Assembly: GCF_036013745.1 (NCBI RefSeq)
Contig: NZ_CP107880.1
Span: 4,278,001 to 4,342,000 of the forward strand
Reading direction: 5' to 3'
Length of the DNA stretch: 64,000 nt
Origin: Streptomyces sp. NBC_00483
GTDB lineage: Bacteria; Actinomycetota; Actinomycetes; Streptomycetales; Streptomycetaceae
The notes under the pieces: model-generated
What the model was told of the DNA's origin: nothing
Database searches by the model: none
What the model saw: only the letters and a program-made list of their open reading frames with translations
Made by a program: the position numbers and the translations under genes
Part shown: positions 19,028 to 27,454 of the stretch, one piece after another
How the letters are laid out: the number at the start of each line of letters is the position of its first letter
Position numbering within the stretch: position 1 is the first letter of the stretch

Positions 19028-19326
19028 GGCTGTTGCCCCCTGCGGCGCTGGTGACGGTTGCGGATCTGTCCCGGTGCTGTCCCGGGTCTGTTCCGGACCT
19101 GCTCCTGATCCGTACGAATCAAACGACAGCCTATGCGGTTGTGCGACACCGGTCACCGGGCCTCCGGTTCCATGACCAGCAGTCACCTGAGCATCACCAC
19201 CACGTGACGATCGGGCGTGACAGGGCCGAGATCGGGGTCCGGCTTCCGCACCCGCGGGCCCGTTTGGCAGTCTGTGCAGGCAACCAGGGGGATTGCAGTG
19301 GGGAACTGCAGGAGGGGAAACAACAG
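19028..19326. promoter_or_regulatory. Divergent region between the two toxin/immunity-domain operons, with a hairpin at the deaminase ribosome binding site
   Basis: About 300 bp with no gene seen. A small hairpin TGCAGT-GGGGA-ACTGCA (19294-19310) directly abuts the ribosome binding site GGAGGGG (19311-19317) of the YwqJ-like deaminase gene. It could modulate translation. I could not fix promoter hexamers with confidence. Confidence 0.4.
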
Positions 19327-19890
19327 ATGCGCAGCGGTACCGCAGAGGAAACTGCACCCGCGGACGAGCAGCCCGGCGACGACCCGCGCGTCGGCTGGAG
19401 CGCCACCGACGCCGGCGCCGTACCCACCCTTGGCGTGCGCCGGGACGGCATACTCCCCACCGTCGCCGCCGCCCTCTCCGTCCGCGGCACCACCCTCACC
19501 GCGACGGCGGCCCGCGGCGAAAAGGCCCCGGCCCTGCACCCGTTGGTCCAGGACTTCCTGGATACGTTGACCAGCGCGCAGCGCGACCGCTTCACCGGGC
19601 GCTGCGCCGAGGCCATCCTCGTCTCCCGGCACCTCACGGCGAGCGACACCGAGCGCGCGGAGAAGTCGAAGCGGGCCCGCCGCAGGCCCATGACCGTCGG
19701 AGAGGCCCGCAAGGCCCTCAAGCAGTCCAAGCTCACCACCCGGCGCATCCGCGAGGACGGGGACCCGCTGCACGGCGGCTTCGCCCGACCCTGCCGCGCC
19801 TGTACGGCGCTGACGGCCCACTTCGGCGTCCACGTAGTGGCCCCCGAAACGGACAACACCCCGCACGACGACAACGAGGCCGCGCACTGA
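19327..19890 (+). CDS. YwqJ-type putative nucleic-acid deaminase
   Basis: A 187-aa protein with the cytidine-deaminase-superfamily signature of the toxin-type YwqJ clade. CAE at 93-95 (catalytic Glu with a Cys zinc ligand, in GRCAEAILVSRHL) is followed by a charged insertion, then KLTTRRIREDGDPLHG and PCRAC at 155-159 (two zinc ligands). All catalytic residues appear intact. No signal peptide, no long N-terminal delivery domain and no pre-toxin repeat is present, unlike classical polymorphic toxins. I start at ATG 19327 because of GGAGGGG at good spacing; the frame extends upstream without similarity. Its stop overlaps the start of the SUKH-3 gene (TGATG at 19888-19892), the arrangement expected for toxin plus immunity. 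Target (RNA, DNA or nucleotides) unknown. Confidence 0.82.
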   Translation: MRSGTAEETAPADEQPGDDPRVGWSATDAGAVPTLGVRRDGILPTVAAALSVRGTTLTATAARGEKAPALHPLVQDFLDTLTSAQRDRFTGRCAEAILVSRHLTASDTERAEKSKRARRRPMTVGEARKALKQSKLTTRRIREDGDPLHGGFARPCRACTALTAHFGVHVVAPETDNTPHDDNEAAH

Positions 19891-20387
19891 TGCCCCACCC
19901 CACCTCCCAGGACGCCCGCTTCTCCGACCTGGTCGACGCCACGTTGCGGGTCGCCGGATGGCAGCCGGGCCGCTGGGACATCAAGCAGGCGGAGTTCTGG
20001 GCGGACGCGCTGCGTACGCACGTCTCCCCCGCCGGCCACCGCCACTCGGTCTTCCCCGCGGCGGTCGAGGCCTGGGCGGAATTCGGCGGCCTCCACCTCA
20101 CACCCACGGGTCCCGGCCGCCACATCGCCCCCGCCCAGCCGCACCTGGACCCCCTGCACGGCCTCCACGCGGCCCGCACCCTCGGCGACCTCGGCCGCGC
20201 CCTCGACACGGAACTCGCGCCGCTGGGGGCGGAGTCGGGCACGGAGGCGTTGCTGGCGATCGACACGGAGGGCCGCATCTTCGCCCTCGACCACAGCGGC
20301 GACTGGTACCTGGGCCCCGACATAGACGAGGCCCTCTCGACCCTGATCACGGGCCTCCAGCCTCCACGCCTGTCGCCTCCGGGGTGA
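19890..20387 (+). CDS. SUKH-3 family immunity-type protein
   Basis: A 165-aa protein of the SUKH-3 immunity family. Visible features are the N-terminal LRVAGWQPGRWDI pattern, the central AVEAWAEFGGLHLTP and the C-terminal LAIDTEGRIFALDHSGDWYLGPDIDEALSTLITG. SUKH-3 proteins neutralise toxin-type deaminases and nucleases. Here the gene overlaps the end of the deaminase gene (TGATG), so co-translation in fixed ratio is likely. Its last codons and stop (SPPG-TGA) already lie in the first unit of the downstream GC-rich repeat, so the present C-terminus may have been set by the repeat. Confidence 0.85.
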   Translation: MPHPTSQDARFSDLVDATLRVAGWQPGRWDIKQAEFWADALRTHVSPAGHRHSVFPAAVEAWAEFGGLHLTPTGPGRHIAPAQPHLDPLHGLHAARTLGDLGRALDTELAPLGAESGTEALLAIDTEGRIFALDHSGDWYLGPDIDEALSTLITGLQPPRLSPPG

Positions 20388-21573
20388 CTGGGCCTGCCCG
20401 CCGACCCCTTGCCGGGGTGACCGGGCCTGGCCGCCGGCCCTCGCAGGGTGACCGGGCCTGGTTGCCTACCTCCGCCGGGGTATTCGAGCCTGGCCGCCGA
20501 CCCCCTCCGGGTACCGGGCCTGCCCGCCAACCTCCTCCGGGGCGACCGGGCCTGGTTGCCTACCCCCGCAGGGGTAACCGGACCTGCCCGCCGACCCCCG
20601 CCGGGATAACCGGGCCTGCCCGCCCGCGGCGTGACGCTCTCGGGCGGCGACGCGCCCTCGGGCACCAACGGTCCGCCGGGCAACGTGGCACACACGCCCG
20701 TAGCCACGCCCCGCCCATCTTCCACCCGCCCGCCCCCTCCGGGGGCTCCGGCCCAGAGGGGTGCGACCCAGAGGCTGCGGCCCAGAGGGCTCCGGCACCC
20801 CCCGGCTGGCGACCGGTACCGCGCAACGCGGGCGTGGGGCCCAAGTCCCGGCTCCGCACAACCCCTGGCGCAGCGCACCGTTCACGGCAGACGCCGGGCA
20901 CGGCCACGGCCGACCCAGCCTGATCCGTCTCTCCCCCGCTCGTCTCCCACCGCCCGCCCCCTCCGGGGGCTCCGGCCCAGAGGGGCGAGGCACCCAGCCA
21001 TTGCGGTCGTCCGACCGCCACCCCACCTCGGACACCTGCCGCCGCCCGCAGCTCCCCACCATTGGCAGTCGGCCGACCGCCGCCTTGGCCGATCTGCCTT
21101 CCCCAAGCTCTACGACAAGCTCCGGTCCGAGCAGGGGCGACAGGGTGGGCAAAGCGCCCCCGGCGCAGCACAAGGTTCGCGGCAAGCGCGGCCCACAGCC
21201 CGGCGAAAAGCCCCGGCGCCGCGCAACCATCACGCCGGGCGCCAGGCCGAAGCCCCCGGAGGGGGCGGGCGGTGGGAGCTGAGCGGGCACCGGCACAGCC
21301 GGACAGGGACCGGCGTCGCGCAACCATCACGCCAGGCACCAACTCTGGCACCGCTCACAAGCCCTGGTGCCGCGCAACGATCACGGCGGGCGCTACCCCC
21401 GGCCCGGGTCAAAACCCCGGCACCGCGCAACCAGCACGCCAGGCGCCAACTCCGGCACCACCCACAAGCCCTGGCGCCGCGCAACGATCACGGCGGGCAC
21501 CACCCCGGCCCCGCCCAAAACCACGGCACCGCCCAACCACCACACCAGTCACCCCCGGAGGGAACCCGCCCCC
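20388..21573. repeat. Large non-coding intergenic region built from several GC-rich repeats
   Basis: About 1.19 kb without a credible gene. 20385-20628 holds about seven degenerate copies of a 33-36-bp unit (core CCGGGCCTGCCCGCC). 20700-21280 has elements with the core CGCCCCCTCCGGGGGC (20728, 20948, and inverted near 21255), plus a degenerate relative of the 57-bp unit found at 48.6 kb (about 20996-21105, inverted). 21221-21560 contains about 53-bp units starting GCGCAAC (at 21221, 21318, 21372, 21425, 21479; weaker at 21531) that alternate between two versions. Long open frames cross the region on both strands, but they result from GC-rich repeat sequence and lack family similarity. Confidence 0.75.
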
Positions 21574-22890
21574 CTACAACACCGCCGGCAGCACCGCCGA
21601 CACCCGGAAGCCGCCCGCGTCCGTCGGGCCCGACACGAACACGCCGCCGAGCCCGGCGACACGTTCCTTCATGCCCACCAAACCGTTTCCTCCGGACGGC
21701 AGCCCGGCCGACGCGGCAGCGCCCGGCTCCGGTGGCGGCTCGTTCTCCACCTGCATCGCCACTTCCGCGCCCCGATGCGCGAGCCGGACGTACGTCTTCG
21801 CGCCCGCCGCGTGCTTGTGCACGTTCGTCAGCGCCTCCTGGACGACCCGGTAGGCCGTCTGCTCCACCGCCGCCGCATACCCCCGCGACTCCCCCTCCAC
21901 GGACACCTCGACGACCATCCCGGCCTCCCGCGACTGCCCGACCAGATCCTCCAGCTCGGCGAGCCACGGCCCGACCTCCACCTCCGCCTCGGCCCGCGAG
22001 GCCGCCGCCGCGGCGGCCACCCCCACCGCCTCCAACGGCATCCGGTCCACCCGCCGCGGCACCGGCTCCCCGGCCCGCAGCACCCCCAACATCTCCCGCA
22101 GCTCGGTGAGCGCCTGCCGCCCCATGTCCCCGACCAGCGCCGCGTTCTTCACGGCCTTCTCGGGGTCCTTCCGCGCGACCGCCTGCAACGCCGCCGCGTG
22201 CACCACCATCAACGACACCCGGTGCGCCACCACGTCGTGCATCTCCCGCGCGATCCGGGTCCGCTCCTCGCCCCGCGCCCACTCGGCACGCTCCTCGGCC
22301 CGCTCGGCGAGCAGCCCCAACTCCCGCTCCAACGACTCGTTGCGCTCCTGCAGCGAATCCATCAGCCGGCGCCGCGCACCCACGTAGAGCCCGAGCAGCA
22401 ACGGCGGAGCCGTCACCCCGAGCGCCGTGGTGATCGCGAGGAACGGCACGACCCAGTTGGCCACCTGGAACGTGTCCGCGTGCGCCGCGGAGTCCTGCTG
22501 CACCCGCACCACCGACACGATCAGCGTGCCCAGGAACGACATGCCCGCGAGCGCCCCGATGATCCGCCGCGGCACCTCCGACGCCGCAAGCGAGTACAGC
22601 CCGACGACCGTCAGCATCACGCCCATCTGCGCCGGCGTCACCGCCACCGAGATCAGCACGACGGCGATCGGCCACTGCCGCCGCAGCACGAGCGTCGAGC
22701 CGGTCAGCACCCCGAAAAGGATCCCCACCCAGACCGGCAGCCCGGCCTTGTGCGCGAACGGCACCCCTTCCACGGCACACTCCACCGCGGACGCCACCGC
22801 CAGCACCACATCCAGCGCGGCAGCCCTGCGCCGCGCCCACCACCACGGCCCCCCGGCCGCGGCTCGGTGAACTTCCCCCGCTGTGGTCAT
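21574..22890 (-). CDS. NarL-system sensor histidine kinase (HisKA_3), orphan
   Basis: Membrane sensor kinase (438 aa). Four to six hydrophobic helices occupy about 22-172, with little extracytoplasmic sequence. They are followed by a coiled coil (176-208) and the HisKA_3 dimerisation domain with the phospho-acceptor H218 in REMHDVVAHRVSL. The HATPase domain has the N box VVQEALTNVHKHA, and the glycine region GGNGLVGMKERVAGLGG is at the C-terminus. I start at ATG 22890 (MTTAGEVHRAA) after GGAGGG; the frame extends further upstream without similarity. No response regulator gene is adjacent, so it is an orphan. NarL-type regulators encoded at 34.5 and 41.7 kb are possible partners, but nothing here proves it. 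Confidence 0.9.
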   Translation of the reverse strand: MTTAGEVHRAAAGGPWWWARRRAAALDVVLAVASAVECAVEGVPFAHKAGLPVWVGILFGVLTGSTLVLRRQWPIAVVLISVAVTPAQMGVMLTVVGLYSLAASEVPRRIIGALAGMSFLGTLIVSVVRVQQDSAAHADTFQVANWVVPFLAITTALGVTAPPLLLGLYVGARRRLMDSLQERNESLERELGLLAERAEERAEWARGEERTRIAREMHDVVAHRVSLMVVHAAALQAVARKDPEKAVKNAALVGDMGRQALTELREMLGVLRAGEPVPRRVDRMPLEAVGVAAAAAASRAEAEVEVGPWLAELEDLVGQSREAGMVVEVSVEGESRGYAAAVEQTAYRVVQEALTNVHKHAAGAKTYVRLAHRGAEVAMQVENEPPPEPGAAASAGLPSGGNGLVGMKERVAGLGGVFVSGPTDAGGFRVSAVLPAVL

Positions 22891-23137
22891 GCCCTCCAGA
22901 CTACGGGCGCCGGGTGCCCGATTTCCGGCGAGTTTTACGCAGTGGTCTCCACCACCCCACTCCTGCCCGCACCGGAGGAGCAGCGCGCGCGTATGAACGC
23001 CGACTTGGCACGGCCGCCCGGCCATCCGCGTCCCGCGAGCAGCCGACATGTACCGTCGCATCGAAGGCTCTTGGTACGGCATAGTGTTGGGAGCCCGACC
23101 GACAGCCTGACGTAATGTCCGGTTTAGGTAGAAACAT

Positions 23138-23209
23138 TCCCCCGTGGTGTAATTGGCAGCACTGTGGCTTTTGGTGCCATCTGTCCGGGTTCAAGTCCTG
23201 GCGGGGGAG
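23138..23209 (+). tRNA. tRNA-Gln (anticodon UUG)
   Basis: A 72-nt cloverleaf. The 7-bp acceptor TCCCCCG (23138-23144) pairs with CGGGGGA (23202-23208), with discriminator G at 23209. The anticodon stem GTGGC/GCCAT has loop TTTTGGT, giving anticodon TTG. The T arm CCGGG/CCTGG has loop TTCAAGT. CCA is not encoded. Confidence 0.95.
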
Positions 23210-23330
23210 CTCTAGGCGGTTGCGGGGCCCGATCGAAACGGTCGGGCCCCGCCCCCATGCCCGGCCCAAAACGCCCCGGTATCCTGCGGATGTCCACCCC
23301 ACAACGCATCCGACGCCGAAGGGCCCACCC

Positions 23331-24791
23331 GTGAGCAGCGCCAACACCCCGGCAGCCGTCGTCGTACTCGCAGCGGGTGAGGGCACCCGTATGAAGTCGG
23401 CCACCCCTAAAGTCCTGCACGAGCTCTGCGGCCGCTCACTGGTCGGCCATGTGCTCGCCGCCTCCCGTGAGTTGAACCCCCAGCAGCTCGTCGTGGTCGT
23501 CGGCCACGAGCGGGAGAAGGTCTCCGCGCACGTGGGCGCGGTCGACTCCGAGGCCCGCACCGCCGTACAGGCCGAGCAGAACGGCACGGGGCACGCCGTA
23601 CGGATGGGGCTCGAAGGGCTGGCCGGCGGGAGCGCGGACCTCGACGGCACCGTCGTCGTGGTCTGCGGCGACACCCCGCTGCTCACCGGCGGGACGCTCC
23701 AGGCCCTGTCCGCCACGCACGCCGCCGACGGCAACGCCGTGACCGTGCTGACCGCCGAGGTCCCCGACGCCACCGGCTACGGCCGGATCGTCCGGGACAA
23801 CGTCTCGGGCGCCGTCACCGCGATCGTCGAGCACAAGGACGCGACCGAGGCGCAGCGCGCGATCAGTGAGATCAACTCGGGTGTGTTCGCGTTCGACGGG
23901 CGGCTGCTCGTCGAGGCGCTGAAGCAGGTGCGGACCGACAACTCCCAGGGTGAGGAGTACCTCACCGATGTGCTCGGGATTCTGCGGGAGGCCGGGCACC
24001 GGGTCGGTGCGTCCGTGGCGCGCGATCACCGTGAGATCGCCGGGATCAACAACCGGGTGCAGCTGGCCGAGGCCCGCCGCACTCTCAATGACCGGCTCCT
24101 TGAGCAGGCGATGCTCGCGGGTGTGACGGTCGTCGACCCGGCCAGCACCTTCGTAGATGTCGCCGTGACCTTCGAGCGGGACGCCACCGTTCTGCCGGGC
24201 ACTCAGCTGCTGGGCGCCTCGCATCTCGCCGAGGGCTCCGTGGTCGGTCCCAACTCCCGTCTCACGGACACCCGTGTCGGTGCGGGCGCGCACGTCGACA
24301 ACACGGTGGCGTACAGCTCCGACATCGGGCCCGAGGCGTCCGTCGGTCCGTTCGCGTATCTGCGGCCCGGTACCCGGCTCGGCCTGAAGTCGAAGATCGG
24401 GACGTTCGTCGAGGCGAAGAACTCGTCGATCGGTGAGGGCACGAAGGTGCCGCATCTTTCGTACGTGGGTGACGCGACGATCGGCGATCACACCAACATC
24501 GGTGCCGCGAGCGTCTTCGTGAACTATGACGGGGAGAGCAAGCATCACTCCGTCGTCGGGTCCCACTGCAAGACCGGTTCGGACAACATGTTTGTGGCTC
24601 CTGTCACTATCGGGGACGGTGCGTACACCGCCGCCGGGTCCGTGATCACGAAGGATGTGCCGGCCGGCTCGTTGGCCGTGGCGCGGGGCCAGCAAAGGAA
24701 TATCGAGGGTTGGGTGGCCCGAAAGCGACCGGGGAGCTCGGCTGCCAAGGCGGCGGAGGCGGCTTCCAGGAATCCGGAATCCGCGGACTGA
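23331..24791 (+). CDS. glmU: Bifunctional GlmU: N-acetylglucosamine-1-phosphate uridyltransferase / glucosamine-1-phosphate acetyltransferase
   Basis: Cytoplasmic enzyme making UDP-GlcNAc for peptidoglycan and other glycans (486 aa). The N-terminal uridyltransferase domain has AAGEGTRMKS at about 14-23 and CGDTPLL. The C-terminal left-handed beta-helix acetyltransferase domain (from about 255) shows hexapeptide repeats and the catalytic region VEAKNSSIGEGTKVPHLSY. The short C-terminal extension is Ala-rich. I start at GTG 23331 with GAAGGG upstream. The frame reaches 23115, but that stretch overlaps the tRNA gene. It is followed by prs after 130 bp on the same strand, a conserved pairing in actinobacteria. 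Confidence 0.97.
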   Translation: MSSANTPAAVVVLAAGEGTRMKSATPKVLHELCGRSLVGHVLAASRELNPQQLVVVVGHEREKVSAHVGAVDSEARTAVQAEQNGTGHAVRMGLEGLAGGSADLDGTVVVVCGDTPLLTGGTLQALSATHAADGNAVTVLTAEVPDATGYGRIVRDNVSGAVTAIVEHKDATEAQRAISEINSGVFAFDGRLLVEALKQVRTDNSQGEEYLTDVLGILREAGHRVGASVARDHREIAGINNRVQLAEARRTLNDRLLEQAMLAGVTVVDPASTFVDVAVTFERDATVLPGTQLLGASHLAEGSVVGPNSRLTDTRVGAGAHVDNTVAYSSDIGPEASVGPFAYLRPGTRLGLKSKIGTFVEAKNSSIGEGTKVPHLSYVGDATIGDHTNIGAASVFVNYDGESKHHSVVGSHCKTGSDNMFVAPVTIGDGAYTAAGSVITKDVPAGSLAVARGQQRNIEGWVARKRPGSSAAKAAEAASRNPESAD

Positions 24792-24921
24792 CGTGGTCTG
24801 ACCGGAAACAGGTGCGCCCGACACGGCGTACCGTGATAGGTGCTCACGATTCGCCTGGCTCGCTGCTAATGGGACGCGCGGGCAGCTGCGGCGGACGAAC
24901 TCGTCTGAGGAGACTAGTGCT

Positions 24922-25899
24922 GTGACCGGGATCAAGACGCAGGGCGAGAAGAAGTTGATGCTCTTCTCTGGCCGCGCCCACCCCGAGCTTGCCGAGGAGG
25001 TCGCGCACCAGCTCGGTGTCGGGATCGTCCCGACCAAGGCGTTCGACTTCGCCAACGGCGAGATCTACGTCCGCTACCAGGAGTCCGCTCGCGGTGCCGA
25101 CTGCTTCCTGATCCAGAGCCACACGGCTCCGATCAATAAGTGGATCATGGAGCAGTTGATCATGATCGACGCGCTGAAGCGTGCGTCGGCCCGCTCCATC
25201 ACTGTCATCGTGCCGTTCTACGGTTACGCGCGGCAGGACAAGAAGCACCGTGGACGTGAACCCATCTCGGCGCGCCTGGTCGCGGACCTGATGAAGACCG
25301 CCGGTGCCGACCGCATTCTGACGGTCGACCTGCACACGGACCAGATCCAGGGCTTCTTCGACGGCCCGGTGGACCACCTGTTCGCGCTGCCGATCCTGGC
25401 GGACTACGTGGGCGCGAAGGTCGACCGCAACAAGCTGACGGTGGTCTCCCCCGACGCCGGCCGCGTGCGCGTCGCCGACCGCTGGTGCGACCGCCTCGGC
25501 GCCCCGCTGGCGATCGTCCACAAGCGCCGCGACAAGGACATCGCCAACCAGGTCACCGTGCACGAGGTCGTCGGTGACGTGAAGGGCCGCGTCTGCGTGC
25601 TCGTCGACGACATGATCGACACCGGTGGCACGATCTGCGCCGCCGCCGACGCCCTGTTCGCGCACGGTGCGGAGGACGTCATCGTGACGGCGACGCACGG
25701 TGTGCTCTCCGGCCCGGCCGCGGACCGCCTGAAGAACTCGAAGGTGAGCGAGTTCGTCTTCACGGACACGCTGCCGACGCCGGGCGAGCTGGAGCTCGAC
25801 AAGATCACGGTGCTTTCGATCGCGCCGACGATCGCCTCCGCGGTGCGCGAGGTCTTCGAGGACGGCTCGGTGACCAGCCTCTTCGAGGGCGAGGCCTGA
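24922..25899 (+). CDS. prs: Ribose-phosphate pyrophosphokinase (PRPP synthase)
   Basis: Makes 5-phosphoribosyl 1-diphosphate from ribose 5-phosphate and ATP for nucleotide, histidine and tryptophan synthesis (325 aa). Motifs: the ATP-binding flexible loop RQDKKHRGREPISARLVADL, metal-binding VDLHTDQIQGFF, VVSPDAGRVRVADRW, and the PRPP loop VCVLVDDMIDTGGT. The GTG start at 24922 follows GAGGAG. It reads with glmU upstream and rplY downstream. Confidence 0.97.
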   Translation: MTGIKTQGEKKLMLFSGRAHPELAEEVAHQLGVGIVPTKAFDFANGEIYVRYQESARGADCFLIQSHTAPINKWIMEQLIMIDALKRASARSITVIVPFYGYARQDKKHRGREPISARLVADLMKTAGADRILTVDLHTDQIQGFFDGPVDHLFALPILADYVGAKVDRNKLTVVSPDAGRVRVADRWCDRLGAPLAIVHKRRDKDIANQVTVHEVVGDVKGRVCVLVDDMIDTGGTICAAADALFAHGAEDVIVTATHGVLSGPAADRLKNSKVSEFVFTDTLPTPGELELDKITVLSIAPTIASAVREVFEDGSVTSLFEGEA

Positions 25900-25930
25900 T
25901 CTCGTAGCGGATCTCCTCACTGAAGATCCA

Positions 25931-25991
25931 TTTGGGTGCGGCCTCCCCCGCCGGGTAAACTGCTGAAGTTGCTCGGCGAGGGAGGCCGCAC
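25931..25991 (+). promoter_or_regulatory. Predicted stress-sigma-type promoter inside an inverted repeat upstream of rplY/ctc
   Basis: GGGT (25934-25937), a 15-bp spacer and GGGTAA (25953-25958) fit the GNNT-N14-16-GGGTAY pattern I recall for Streptomyces SigB-type promoters, apart from the last base. The promoter-like sequence is embedded in a perfect 12-bp inverted repeat (25936-25947 and 25980-25991). A housekeeping reading (TTGGGT, 18 bp, TAAACT) is also possible. Confidence 0.45.
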
Positions 25992-26095
25992 TTCTGTTCT
26001 CAGAAGGTCGGCTGTCCGTTATCGACGCGCTCTTCGTAGCAGGCCGTTCGTGGCCGGGTGACTATTTCCCCTAGTTCTACGAGGAGTTGAAGAGC

Positions 26096-26692
26096 ATGTC
26101 CGAGGTCAAGCTTTCCGTCGAGACCCGCACCGAGTTCGGCAAGGGTGCCTCGCGCCGTCTGCGCCAGGTCGAGAAGGTTCCCGGTGTCGTCTACGGCCAC
26201 GGCGACGAGCCGAAGCACATCACGCTCGACTCGCACGCCCTGATGCTGGCCCTGCGTACCCCGAACGTCCTGATCCGTCTGGACGTCGACGGCGGCAAGT
26301 CCACCGAGCTGGTCATCCCGAAGTCCGTGCAGCGTGACGCGATCACGAGCTTCCTGGTCCACGTCGACCTGCTCCAGGTGAAGAGCGGCGAGAAGGTCAC
26401 CGTCGAGCTCCCCGTCCACACCGAGGGCGAGCTGGCCCCGGGTGGCAACCTGCTCGAGCACGTGCTGAACACGCTGTCGGTCGAGACCGAGGCGACGCAC
26501 ATCCCCGAGTCGGTCACCGTCTCCGTCGAGGGCCTCGAGGCCGGTGCCTCGATCCACGCCAAGGACATCACGCTGCCCAAGGGCACGACGCTGGCCACCG
26601 ACGAGGACGCCGTCGTCCTCCAGGTCCTGTCCGCGCAGGCGGAGGAGGCCCCGGCCGACGCCGAGGGCGACGAGGCCGCCGCGGAGGCCTGA
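26096..26692 (+). CDS. rplY: Ribosomal protein L25, general stress protein Ctc type
   Basis: 5S-rRNA-binding ribosomal protein of the long Ctc class (198 aa). The N-terminal L25 domain (VKLSVETRTEFGKGASRRLR, GKVPGVVYGHG-like region, about 1-95) is followed by the TL5/Ctc C-terminal beta domain (about 97-180) and an acidic Ala/Glu-rich tail. The ATG at 26096 is correctly spaced from GAGGAG (26081-26086). The in-frame TTG at 26087 is too close. The next gene is pth, the usual ctc-pth pairing, separated by a strong hairpin. Confidence 0.96.
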   Translation: MSEVKLSVETRTEFGKGASRRLRQVEKVPGVVYGHGDEPKHITLDSHALMLALRTPNVLIRLDVDGGKSTELVIPKSVQRDAITSFLVHVDLLQVKSGEKVTVELPVHTEGELAPGGNLLEHVLNTLSVETEATHIPESVTVSVEGLEAGASIHAKDITLPKGTTLATDEDAVVLQVLSAQAEEAPADAEGDEAAAEA

Positions 26693-26711
26693 GCCTTCAG
26701 GGTCTGACCTG

Positions 26712-26744
26712 TACGGGGTGGTGGGCGCGGCCCACCACCCCGTA
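26712..26744 (+). terminator. Hairpin between rplY and pth
   Basis: A perfect 15-bp stem with a 3-nt loop (26712-26726 and 26730-26744) lies just after the rplY stop. It is followed by four TATCG repeats before pth. It may terminate or attenuate read-through into pth. Confidence 0.7.
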
Positions 26745-26786
26745 TCGCTGTATCGCGACGTATCGACGTACACCTAAGGAATGTGC

Positions 26787-27380
26787 ATGTCCGACGAGAA
26801 CGCTCCCTGGCTGATCGCCGGGCTGGGCAACCCTGGGCCCGAGTACGCGATGAACCGGCACAACGTCGGCTTCATGGTGGCCGATCTCCTCGCACAGCGG
26901 ATGGGCGCCAAGTTCAAGCGGGCGACCAAGGGACAGGCACAGGTCATCGAGGGGCGGATCGGCCCGCCTGGGCCCCTGAACCGCCGGGTGATCCTCGCGA
27001 AGCCGATGTCGTACATGAACGTCTCGGGTGGTCCCGTCACCGCGCTGTGCGACTTCTACAAGGTGCCGACGGAGCACATCGTGGCGATCCACGACGAGCT
27101 GGACATCGACTACGGGGTGCTGCGCCTGAAGCTGGGCGGCGGCGACAACGGGCACAACGGTCTGAAGTCGATCACGAAGTCGCTGGGCAGTGACTACCAC
27201 CGGGTGCGGTTCGGGATCGGGCGTCCGCCGGGCCGGATGCAGGTCGCGGACTTCGTGCTCAAGGACTTCTCGTCGACGGAGCGCAAGGAGCTCGACTACT
27301 TCGTGGACCGGGCGGCCGACGCCGCGGAGGCGCTCGTGATCGAGGGCCTGGAGCGGGCGCAGTCGACTTACAACTCCTGA
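26787..27380 (+). CDS. pth: Peptidyl-tRNA hydrolase
   Basis: Releases tRNA from peptidyl-tRNA that drops off ribosomes (197 aa). Family motifs are intact: [20 protein letters not shown] (catalytic His in NRHNVG), [28 protein letters not shown] (catalytic Asp) and [16 protein letters not shown] 26787 is 6 nt from AAGGA. The ATG at 26781 directly abuts that sequence and is less likely. Confidence 0.96.
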   Translation: MSDENAPWLIAGLGNPGPEYAMNRHNVGFMVADLLAQRMGAKFKRATKGQAQVIEGRIGPPGPLNRRVILAKPMSYMNVSGGPVTALCDFYKVPTEHIVAIHDELDIDYGVLRLKLGGGDNGHNGLKSITKSLGSDYHRVRFGIGRPPGRMQVADFVLKDFSSTERKELDYFVDRAADAAEALVIEGLERAQSTYNS

Positions 27381-27454
27381 CCTGTACGGACTTGTCGGGG
27401 CGGGATTCCGCCGGGAGTTGACCGTACGCAGGGTGATGGCCAAGGATCCCGGCC

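Noticed and set aside
20631..22109. 492-codon and related Pro/Arg-rich frames
   Set aside because: Cover non-coding repeats and the antisense of the histidine kinase gene.
21574..22890. Kinase as part of a complete two-component operon
   Set aside because: No receiver-domain gene on either side; flanked by repeats and a tRNA.
22891..23137. Possible small gene starting near 22993
   Set aside because: About 40 codons, no ribosome binding site and no recognisable product.
23138..23209. tRNA-Gln as AICE attachment site
   Set aside because: The element starts more than 30 kb away and no integrase or repeat of the tRNA 3' end is seen near it.
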